Below, piece by piece: positions 36,561 to 48,200 of a stretch of 64,000 bases of DNA; within the stretch, counting starts at the first letter, position 1; every line of letters starts with the position of its first letter. Source of the DNA: Phoronis australis (lineage: Eukaryota > Phoronida > Phoronidae); assembly GCA_002633005.1 (NCBI GenBank), contig NMRA01000345.1, positions 65,073 through 129,072 of the forward strand. The letters are read 5' to 3'. Both the position numbers and the translations under genes were made by a program. Below the pieces are notes generated by a model. That model saw only the letters and a list, made by a program, of their open reading frames with translations. It searched no databases and was not told the DNA's origin.

Positions 36561-36569
36561 GTGCAAATC

Positions 36570-36905
36570 GTCAGACCCGTACCCTAAACTCCGCACATAT
36601 CCGGTGACCAAACTACAGATTCCATGGATACACCGTTACTCTGCATTAGAGAACTTAGAGCAGCTGCCATGGAGCCTGCCTCCCGTTAAGTAACGCTAGG
36701 ACCTCGATAAAAAGCAAGACTTCGCGAGATTACGTGAGATATTGCAGTGCATTGTAAATAAAAACACGTGACTTTGACTAGGTTTTAGCTAGGTCCTAGC
36801 GTAGGTCCTAGCGTCTACTGAACGCACGCCAGAGTTCGGTGTAAGGAGCATTTCCGGTGCGTGTTTGGGGTTTAGGTGTGCGGATCTGGGGAATTGTACC
36901 CCGGG
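36570..36905. mobile_element. Composite repeat with GTACCC ends and CCGGTGACC block
   Basis: The left block (CCCGTACCCTAAACTCCGCA, ATCCGGTGACC) and the right block (TTTGGGGTTTAGGTGTGCGG, TGTACCCCGGG) read roughly inverse and share motifs with 33774-33974. The unit at 36691-36830 inserted in the middle is a second element type. Confidence 0.45.
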
Positions 36906-37045
36906 ATAGAGTTCAGTAATGCTAGGAACTATACTAGGACTTCGCTAAAAAGCAAGACTTCGCGAGATTACGTGAGATATTGCCAATGTATTTTAAATGA
37001 GTGATTTTGGCTAGATTTTTCTAGCGGCGAGACAGCTACTGAACT
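36691..37045. repeat. Direct duplication of a CTAGGAC element
   Basis: AAAAAGCAAGACTTCGCGAG and ATTACGTGAGATATTGC occur at about 36718-36754 and again at about 36952-36988. Both copies are preceded by CTAGGAC-type sequence and followed by GGCTAG/GTCCTAGC and CTACTGAAC. GCTAGGACC and GGTCCTAGC could be inverted ends of the unit. Confidence 0.65.
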
Positions 37046-38400
37046 CTACCCAGGTTTCGTGTATACTGGTCCGGGACAGAAGTAAAGGGGGTGGTAACTG
37101 GAATTTTTCAGGCACTATCTTGGAATTGTTTTCAAACTTTGATAAACGATTGTTTTGGTATATCCAGTCATCCATGACACACAAAGAGAGGACAATTCAC
37201 TGAGTTAAAACTCAATGAATTAAAATTCTGAACTTGCCATTGGACGTTACGTCCTCAATACGCATATGAGAACTTTTGACTAGGTACTGATGTAATCACT
37301 TGTGAAGACATCGTGATGTGGACGAAATGTCGTGCAGTTCAATTCAGCTCAGCTTTATTTTTCAATTTAATTCAAACCGCATTTACTCGTTTCAAAGTTA
37401 AAGAGCGCTGAGCAAATTTTCCTTGAAAGCAGTAGAACCTGTGAAATATAGATTTCAAAAGGTTTGTTTGAACACTGGGTTTCTAGGTGTGGATTGGTTT
37501 TTTTAAATTTTCGCAACGCAATGCCAGAATTAGTTCGAGTTTCATGGCTGCATTTCACTCCGAGGTTGAGGACAGCGCAGCAAAACTAAGGACAATTGAT
37601 CAGGTCATGAACATGAATATTTTTGTACACAAATCTGAGCATTTTTGTTCTAGAATAACGTGAAGAAACACAATTGAAGAAATAGACGTATAATAATTAC
37701 CAAAACCAGCAGACATTTTAAGAAGTCTACTTGCAGTCTCAGTTTTAAAACTGCTACACTGTCATGAAAATATCTTTGCTGCTATTTTTGCAGTTTTCTC
37801 AATTTCTTTGTCCCCTTAGAAACACAGGAGTCACGGAATGGTGCCATCCAAGGTTACTGAATCTGTTGTTGATACAACAAGGTTGCGCCCACCAAAGAGC
37901 GGTGACGTCAAGTGGCTTGCTACCGACTGTTCCAAGGGTAGTTTTTCATAAACAGACATTGTGTCAATGCATAATGCTTGAAGAATGTCCTTTCTCTCAC
38001 ACGCCTACATCAACTTTCTTTTCATGACTTTATCAATTATAATGAACAATAGAGTACGGGTCGCGACCTCGAGAAACTGTCTGAGCGCGAATTTTTTTAA
38101 CCGTAGAGATAGACCTTTAAACACCATCTCACTGAATAGTTTTAGTTATAGATAATGCCATTTTAATGACAGTGTTATTACAAAATCATTATCCAAACGT
38201 AAATTTGAACGACTGACAGAAACAGTGTGCTTTTGTTAGCATTTCATGTTGTCACTGAGCTGAAAGTGTGAAAAGTTTGAAACGTTTCGTGTAAGCGTCT
38301 AAATTTCCAAAAAAATCAAGCGCGCTCTATCTTTAATTTGTTTTGTACTGTGGATGTTAAGAATCAAAAATCATGCAACCTGTACTCTTAAATGAAATAA
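37046..38400. other. Intergenic stretch, nothing recognised
   Basis: No exon, RNA or repeat boundary seen. Confidence 0.4.
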
Positions 38401-38403
38401 GTA

Positions 38404-38487
<84 letters not shown>
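38404..38487. repeat. (GAT)n microsatellite, 28 units
   Basis: Uninterrupted ATG/GAT triplets, giving a poly-Met ORF that is not a gene. It lies about 600 bases upstream of the first GRHL exon proposed here. Confidence 0.97.
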
Positions 38488-39103
38488 TTGGCATTATCGG
38501 GAATTGCCGCAAAAAGGAGCCCCAAATTTAAGTTTCCCGGCGTCAACGAGTGTCGGGCTATAGGAACAACACGTTTTTTGGCTTATCTGCCATTGGCACC
38601 ATAAAGTCTTTGATGGCCGGCCAGTTTCCTAAAATAAACCAGTTCTAATACTTGTGGTAGCAGAAAGGTAAAAATGTCACATTCCTAATATAAGCCTTCG
38701 GATTTTCTATCAGAATTTCCTAATCAGAAGTTACAGGTGTTTTCGTACGTTATAGGAACGATTTTGTGTGTATTTCATTGTTAATAGGCTGGCTTGGCCT
38801 CAGCTCGGTCACAAAACTGAAATCCAGCACTGGCTCATGCTATCATTTTCAGTTGGACCGACGGTATTGTGTTTGTGGTCGTCGTAAGTATTTTTCCTCG
38901 GTGACAACGGGTTTTGTTGTGCTAATAGATTACGACTGAATAGGTTACCCCCGTGTGTAGGAGGTCAAAACCATTCACGCGGGGCGTGATTGTCAAATAA
39001 ATAGTAAGTTAGCAGACGATACATCAGACGAACGCTTCACGTGTAAGAGGCAGACGAATTACGAAACGCCAATATACTTTCAAGTTGTGCTTGGCTGTAA
39101 TCG

Positions 39104-39255
39104 ATGGTGTTGTCGGAACAACGGTCCGGGTTGACGCTGGATCAGTCGCTTATGTCAACTTTGGAATTGGGGCTTCCTGAGTTGGACGAAGTCCTTTTTT
39201 CTCCACCCGAGATCTTGTTGGATATGTTTGATAACTGGGCAAAAGGAAAATCTAG
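39104..39255 (+). CDS. grhl: GRHL exon 1 (proposed first coding exon)
   Basis: ATG at 39104 with an in-frame TAA two codons upstream. It encodes [20 protein letters not shown], then [20 protein letters not shown], then [10 protein letters not shown]. The donor is AG/GTAGGA at 39256. It ends in phase 2, and exon 2 begins with exactly the base needed to complete Ser, which supports the join. The acidic, Leu/Pro-rich content fits the weakly conserved activation region of GRHL proteins. No homologue is recognised, so this start is a prediction; the ATG context is weak (T at -3, G at +4). Confidence 0.5.
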
Positions 39256-42200
39256 GTAGGATGTATTTTTGGGTCGTTGCCATAGCATGTTGAACAATAA
39301 TACCAAAATGTGTGGGTTGTGTCTGTAGCGGTTGATTTGATGCGTTCTCTCTATTTTGCACAGCGACTCACTGATTTTCGAAACACTTCCTGAATGAGAT
39401 TGACAAATAAGTGGCAACTGGCTATCGACGGACCATACCATTTAACTTGGAAGTCTTGATGCATTTGCCTACTACAGATGGGTAAATCCCTTCGTTGGCA
39501 AGCAAAAGTCACATGACAACTTGAGAAAGTTACAAATTCTACAAAATAAAAATGCCGAGGCATTTCAGATTGATTTTCATTTTTATTTACTAGAATCGTT
39601 TTGATGAGGCCTAGATGGCCAATGAACACATCGTCAAGTTTCAAGTAAGGCAGTTCTGTGACTTCCCGTCATTGGGCGTGGTAGACCATGACCTTTGATA
39701 TCCATGTGCAATGGTGACATCACGACTTATCTCTGTCACTTCAGGCTGAATGGATTGTCGTTGTTCAATTTTTTTTAATTGTTAGGCCTTTCCTACACAG
39801 TCCTGTTTTTCGTAAGTTATACGCCTTCGTATAGGATTTTTAAACATCAGTTGGACGATCAACTACATACTCTGATTCTCGTGAACGAATACGTAAATGA
39901 CGTTTAGCTCTAAAAGTCCTGTTAGAACACTTGTCGCTTTACTCCGATTAATTGTAAACGTGCACCGCTCTCGTACACGAGGTCACGTACAAAAATTTGA
40001 GGGTTTAGGATTTTGATAACTATAATCGAAACCGAAAACTGACAGGTAAACAGTGACTAACAGACGAATCGTATCCGATATAGTTTTAACGTGCGCTGTG
40101 GTAAACGCTATGTACGTGTATCAACGCTAATTACTTGAGATCGCATGACCCCGAGAAAAAAATATGGTTACTCAAGTTATTTCTTGCTCGGCCGTACTTC
40201 GTAGCAAAGAATCTGACTCACTCTACGAGGTTTATGGATTTCAATGCACCATTGCAAAATATGAAAAACAGCAAGACCCTGAATGCGCGATAGCGAATGT
40301 ACTGTAAACGTAACATGTCAAATGATCATTTGGAGAGTGTATATAGGATACACATACAAGGTCGATACTGAGGCCTGGGTGTGTGCAGAACAGAACAAAC
40401 ATTATAACTGAGTTTTCGGCTTTGAAAAATTACTGTTTCAACGAAGGAATACTCGATTTCATTCGTTCAATTACGTTAAATCAAAGGTGCTAAGTAATCG
40501 CGTTTGTGGACTTTTCCAAAGCCTTTCGGGGAGTGCCAATAATAACCTTAGATAGAGGAAAGCATTTCTGGGTCTGTTTTGACATCTGAATATTTAGGCA
40601 AAAAAAAATATTTAATGACCTAAAGGACAAAACGTGTCTCACTAAAAAGAAAATAATAGTGACAGCGCTTGTGAAGTCATGTGTTATTTTTAGTGTAAAA
40701 TGTTCAAACTGTACTGTACACCTGTCAAGATAAAGTAAATGACGTGCGAAGGCGCACAGACAATTGATGTGCTGTCGTGTCTTGCTCATATAAAAGTAAC
40801 GGAGGAAAATTTGAGTTCGTTTATTGATAGCTTATAGTATTGCGTCCCAACATGAGCAATACACAAGAGAAACGCCTTTAATGGTACATAAATAACTTGC
40901 CGAAACAGTGCACATGTATGATTTCGTAGTTGTATCTTAGTATTACCCGTGTTGGTTTTTACTAAATAATCTACAAAGTAATAGATTGGAGATTTTTGCT
41001 ATCAAGGTCTTGAGGGTGTCTGTAAAAGGCCAGAACGTCATTCTCATTTTTTCTCCAGTCCCAACTGTATCGACGGAGGTATTATCTTTATCTATAGGCT
41101 TACTACCTGTATCGATGGACATTCTAACTATCGATAAATTTACCAGAAAGCGTTAGAAATCCTGTGGATAGCTACAGTAATTTTATCGGTAGAGATACAA
41201 ATCTATCGATGGAATGAATCATTCGATGGACATACTACGTCTACTCGATAGAAATGCTTAACTTTATCACTCGGACTTCCTCTCCAAATATTAAGCTGAG
41301 AGGACACTAATACCATTTTCACACTCACGTTTTCTCACTTATTATTTTGTTATCTTTATAATGCTGCGTGATGTTTCTAATATTGTATAATTACGGTTAT
41401 TGTACTGCAACCATTAGTTTACAGTGTCAGTCGTACATCGGCTTCACATAAAAAATCGAATACCCTGCTGAGCTCTATTAGCCCGAGTGCCGTGGAGCAT
41501 AAAACTAGCTTTTGCTGGCTGAATGAATCCCCTTAGGCACACACAAAGCCAAAAAATGCAATTTAAGCAGGGAAGCCTTACACAAGTGTGAGAGTAACAC
41601 AAACTTGATGTCTTTTTTGTGTTATTATTACACACATGCCGTGTTATCGTATGCCCGAGATCAAATGAACAGGCGCACTGCAACACTGACAATCATGCAT
41701 GTAACCAAAGACATCTACCCGTCTGCTTTCTCCTCTCACTTTCAAATAATTGCATGATGATTCTTACCTTGATTTTGAGTTTAAGTGTCACCTAATTATT
41801 AAAAAAAAAATCGCCCAATGGTTTCTGTTTACATTTTGTCGCAATTTTTATTTTGCAGTGAAGAAAAACTTGACGTTCCTACAACAGACGATAAGAACGC
41901 AAGCAGACGACCAGAAGAATTTCCGGAGGATATTCGCGCGTTTTTCGGTCACCCGCTTACGGCGGCAACTACTGCTGTCAATGGAGACGCATTGGCACTT
42001 CTGCACGAATTCAACAACTTGCCTGTCATTGAAAGGAGCGAGGAGAAGTCCGTCGAAACAAATGACCTATTCAACGCAATTTTGAGGTAAAATATCACAA
42101 GCGAAACCTATGCAACCATTAGTTGCTGTGTTCACGTATTCGAGTACATCAAAACATGTCCTTAGATTTCAATTAAATAAAAGCTTAATCAGAAATTTTA

Positions 42201-45200
42201 GCTCAGAATCAGAAGATTCAATATTCTATGAATGAGTATTCTTTTGATATAAAAGATACTAGTTTTTCATGCTTGGCTGAACTCGTACAGTTGGTTGTCT
42301 GTACGTTCAACAGCCAATAGTTAAGCATTGGTACACTGCATTCAGGTCAATTGACTTCTGTTACTAGAGACTTGCTTTTCAATATGATACTTCCAAAAGT
42401 TTTACTTTCAAAGGCATTGTAAAAATTTGCCAGCTGATATCTCCGTGGTGTTTTGCATGTCTTTGTGGACACTTCAAGTAACGAACAGACGAACATTGTT
42501 TACAACTCCACACACCTCAGACCCGTCTACAATTATATGACTCATAGTGGGTTCCCGAACTGGATCTATGTGCAGAACAACACATTTATAATACGTGCTG
42601 CTTATACTGTGACGGTATTGTGCGATGACAAATACTTATTAGTTTCGTAGTCTCGTGTGAAAATTACAAGAACAATATATGTTTTGACTCATGTGACACA
42701 TTCAATAGCAAGTTAATCTCTAGTTTTTGGTAACGCCCATTTTTTCATGTCTCCTTGCTTTGCAATTTTAACCAGTCAATAATAATACGCGTAACGAAAA
42801 CAAACTCCGACGCACTGCTTAGTTCGTTTCGCATGAGGACACAAATATTTTCGGGACGTCGATTCAATTTGTGAGGCACATTTTTGTATACTTGGACATA
42901 ACCGCACTCGATGGATTTAGCTACCTGAACAATGTAGGCACGTAGTAAACACGTTATGTCTACCAAAATACCGCAAAATAGTTTTGCTTCAAGAATAACA
43001 CACAACCGCAGTGCCAGGCGATTTTTGTTTTTTTGTCAACAACCAAGCCCTTTTACTAATATTTCGCTCATCTTCTTTATTTCACTATTCATTGTGATAT
43101 ACTTGTTGTTTTTTCATGTACGCCAAAGGTACAATATTTACGCAGGCTCTAAACATTTACTAATTAAAGTTGCCCTTCGTTCTAATTAATTGTCAAAAAA
43201 AGAAATATTAAAAAATTTTCTAATAATATTCGTTTAGTGCGATACGGCCTGATTTCCGTTTCAAATAAGAACATACTGTAACCATCAGTAACTTATAAAA
43301 AGGCTTCACGGTTATTTAGAGATGGCCACCCCTACAACTGTATATTCGAAAATGGTACATGTAGGCATTGCCTGTGACTTGAGTTGGTAACGGCAAAAGA
43401 ACCCTGTCACAGAATATTATGAGTCTCATATTGTGAAAGCAAAATGTCTAATTCTAAACAAGGCAGCTTTGATAAATGTTCATCATTTCTGTTCTGGTCA
43501 CGTAGGTTAACTGCTGAGAGGCAGTCAGCCAAGTGATTGTTGGCAAAATAATACCGCAATAGCTAGCGTCCGTTGTTCCAAAGTTACGCACTGACGTCCA
43601 GTTGCACCAATCACTACTCCACTGTTCTCTATCTATTCTGATCCCCGCCGTAGATAATCAACCTTTGGAAATGTGTACGCATGCGCCATTTCTGATAGCG
43701 AATTTCACTTAACTCTCGGTGGACTCTCGTACAAGTTGCTAAATGGAAACATTCTCTAAAATAGCATTCAGTTTTGAAGCTGTGAGACGCCTATAATACC
43801 GGGCCCTTTTTCCATCATGAATACGAGCCATGTTGCTGAAACAACATTGATGCAGAAATTAAACAAACGTCAACATTCGTAAACGTCTGTATCAAATCTG
43901 AAAAAAACGCTCATTTCGGACATTACTAAAGGTATAAAACCAAACGAAAACCACTTTATGATAGAAAAGGCACGACCAGGACTGCTCTATCGAAAACTAA
44001 GGTAGCGTTATCAACTATGAGGACCACAGAAACCTCCCGCTAGGTACCGCAACATGACGCTCGGCCGCGAGATGACTTCATTGCTCCATTTACAATTTAC
44101 GTTGGCATAATGAGCAAATGTAAGAATGAGAAATAGTTCGCAAAATAATTGTTATCTGTGTTCCTTGGAGCCACACTTCTAATATTAACGTAGAACTTCA
44201 GGCGGTCGTCACCCAGTTCTTTAGGGTCATTGCCGTTTTTACGCCTGAAAAACGCATTTTGGGGATTTTTTTTTAATGGGATAAACGTCTTGTGGTTATG
44301 GGCTTTTAGCAGAATTATAAAATAACGGAATCCGTTGTATTTTTGTGGTCTTGCTACAAATAGCCAATTGTCGTTGTTTGCCAGACATTCGCTGAAAGCA
44401 AGGTCTGTGACCGCTGGGGTTGCAGGTTCCATTCCGCTTTCGGAGGCCGATCTCAGAAATTACTTTTCGAACCAATAATGTCGCGGAAGCGGTTGTGAGG
44501 GTGCGTTTACCGTAGTCGCAACTCCAAGCTGCGGGTGTAAGCAGTTACAGGACATACGGCTGGTCAACCGAGTGTAGTCGTGAACGAAGGTGTAGAATGC
44601 CTCTGGGCAACGTAGAGGTCAAAATGTCGTTTGGTTCAATCAAAGTTCAATCAAAGGTCATTCAGGTTACTTGCAGTAGGGGTCACCTTGAAATCCGAGC
44701 TGAGGTTAAACACCAGGTACATATTGCTGCAGGCTCTATTGATATCATTGACTACGAATTAGAATTTCAAATTTTCAAAGCAATGTATTGACTTTCGAGT
44801 TTAGTTGCCAACAGTTCTGCGTGTTTTGTTTAGTTCTGAGGGTGGCCCCTTTTCTCTATTTGCGAATGAAAGGGGCAATAAACTCGCGCATTTTGTCAAA
44901 ACAATTTCTTATTTAGATCACTGTACTGCTAAGAAATCAGTTTCGTTTTACTCTTTAGTAAGGTTAGAAATAATGCACAGGCTTGAATGGAACGCACAGG
45001 TCGTTATTTAGACCAGGTCCATTAAGTTGCTTGTCAAAGACGGGTTACCATCAGTCTGCAATGAAGTAGGGCCGTAAAGCCAAAAATCCCAGGCGAATTA
45101 TTGTAACCAATTTCAGTTCAAACGAAGGATAAACTTGAAAACGAAGCTACTCCTTTGCACGAACGCAATGACGTTGCTTTCGGAGAGTAAATACGCATGT

Positions 45201-48200
45201 GGAGGGAATTGATATTCCCATCACAAGAGCATGGTATACAGTAGCCTTGGTTCAAAGTTGTATTGATACATGCGTTTTGACGTTCAGTCATACGCAGCTA
45301 TCTATCTGCCTAAGTTCATAGCGGCTTTACATCTTTGACAGGTAGAGTGGTTACACACGTACGTGTGCAAAACCGGAGACCTAATGGAAAGTATCAAATA
45401 CAATGCACCGACAACAGTGTTACTACCATTAGTGAAATAGAATTATAGTACGACCCGACGTAAAGTAATTGAACTGTAGATATATACGTGAAAATAACAG
45501 ACCCGTATAGAAACTTCGCAAACATCCGACAAAAATACACCGGCCCCAGCGCTGCCGACGAATGTAGAAGTCATACAATTCAACCGAACCGTAAATAAGT
45601 AATCAAAAGAATCAAAATATTTTACAAAATATGAGTGTCTAAAGTAGCAAAGGGCCATTTTCAATTAATTACACCATGTTTCAATAACTGTCGTGGACAC
45701 ATCGACCTATGATTTGCGAAAAAACAACGATTTACAGTCACAGTCCATAACAAATACAATGTAATTGAAAAGATGGCGACCGGAATGACTCACGCGCCTA
45801 GCGAACGTGGGGGCGAAAATATATATGCAAGTCCCCCATTGTTTTCATCATATTTTCATCAAAACGTTTTAGCACCTGTAAATTTTGTTGTTGAAGGGAA
45901 GAAAATGGAAACTCAAAGTCGGATTGGGAAAACCCAGTTATGGGAAGGTTTTTGTGCAACCCAAAGAACGTAAGCCAACAAGAAGAGGATAACACAAAGT
46001 TGGTAAGGTGGCAATTATCGCTGAAGTACACCTAATTCTGTAATGCCAGCATTTATCTGTTACGAAATAATGTTTATTTTAAGGTGCGCAACTCTGGGCT
46101 TTTGCCGGTATACGTTTCATAGATTCTTGTATCCAATGGTGTGTAAAAACGTGTTTTAAAACGGTTGACAGTTGTACAATTGAAACTAGAATTAAAGTCA
46201 AAGATCTTTGCTGTACTCAGCTCAAATTCTCAGTGGCTATTTTTGTCAAGTTGGTATACGATGTTTCGCCATTGGAAGCGGTGATTTATCTTTCTTTTTT
46301 GAAACAGGGAAATGCAACTGACGTAACAGAACTGACAAGTGTCAAATCGGAACAGAAGCCGTCGTGTTGTTTAGACGCCTCATCAAACAAACCCGTGGAG
46401 GGCACCGATGCTGAATCACTATCACTCAGCAATGTCAACGAGACGACGAAGAAAATGCTTTTTGATAAAATACAGAGAAAAAGGCACAGTCTAAATCAAA
46501 GCGGAAGTTCCCCAGATTCTTGTTTAGATGCACAGGAGCTGGAAGTCGGAAGTGTGGGAAAATATCCAATCAAAAAGGACGGATTTTTGACCCAATTAAC
46601 AGACGATGTGACACCGTCAACAGATTCACCGTGTCCGGAAGTATTCTCTCAGAACCAGCGTACAGACGCTTTTAATGTCATAGACGAATCCTGTCATCCG
46701 TACGACTGGTCAGCAGCGGTTACAACCTGCCAACAGGCGGAGGCACTTGTTGATACAAGCAAATCGAACGATTTTTTCTTCAACAACTTCCCTCAGGCCC
46801 ATTACACACAACAACAATGTTATACAGATCCCGTAATGTCTGTTCCAAAATATGCTGAATTAACGAACTATAGCCCACTGGAGCCTTACGGCGGACTAAC
46901 ACGGTGTTGTAATCATGGCGAACAGTTCTCAAATTTCCATTCACACTCCAGAGCTTCAATCGACTATAATTCAAAGTCGCCAGATAGTGGCATTGGAGAC
47001 TCGTGCACGTCGCCTGTTGATTCGCAGGTGGTAAGTTATAAGGAAACATTCGAACTAAATGCTTTCTTAGCGAAGAGCTTGTGTTGGTACTTATGTAATA
47101 ACTCCGTCAACATCCAAATATCGTACTCCAGCGTCTAAAACTCAGCATTTTACCAAATGATGGTCAAGCGCTTCTCCAGAAATACTTTTTCAATTTGTAG
47201 TTAATGTTAATGATCAAGATCACGACTATGTGGTCACGAATATATTCAATTCGTTATCAGTTACGCTTAAACAATTTATTTTTCAGAATGACAGTACCTA
47301 AAGTGCAATACTAATCCATTCATCTTTGTTTCAGTCGTATCAAAACCCATTATCGTATAACCCTATGCCTGACGCAGGCGGGCGCGAGAAAGGGTTAAAG
47401 CGCAGACGACCATCGACAGCCAGCGTTCGACAAATATGCTACCAAAATCACAAACAATCTAGTCTCTTTTCGGGAACAACCATTCCAAAATTGTAAGTAT
47501 ATAATTATATAATAATCAAAAATGACTTTTTATCACAGTTCATATCAAAAATTGAACTCAACGGTCTATGCATTTCGCTTTAAAAGGTATTCAAAACACG
47601 TCTTAACATAGGGAGTAGTTCAGCTAATCTGTATTGGTGTTTCTGGCCAGAGGTTTAGGGCTTGCTGTTTGCTTGTCCTTAATTCTGGAGTTCTCAATCA
47701 GGGCGAGAAAATATGACATTTTCTTGTTTTTTAAGTTATGACAAGAATACTTTTCCTTATGGAAGCATTTCCTTATTTTTAGCACAATTAATACGTTTTA
47801 CTGAAAAAATCCCGATGACCCTGGATTCAAGGAAAATATTTTTTCAATGTACGAATGGTCGGACATTTTACCGTACTTTGAGTGCTGACAATTCCATTTT
47901 CGCTTGTGTGTTTTGCAGAGAATTCAACACAACGGGATACAAATACACGCTGGAGTCACCTACTTCAACTAGTCAACGAATTGACGAGGACAGGATGACG
48001 TATTTAAATAAAGGTGCGTGAAAAAATCTATGATATTTCAAATTGACCTCTCAGTGGAATTGCTTAGAGCTTAACATGATTTTCCTCTGCCGACGACGAG
48101 ATCTTAACGCGAGATCGTGCAGAACTTGAGATTAGTATTCACAATCCCGGCCTCCTAAATATGCAGCGTAACCTGAAGTCATCCATCCCTTTATTAAACA

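Noticed and set aside
38404-38604. ORF starting with 28 Met residues
   Set aside because: Translation of a (GAT)n microsatellite.
46780-47049. 89-codon minus-strand ORF
   Set aside because: Shadow of GRHL exon 3, which is read on the plus strand with consistent splice sites on its 3' side.
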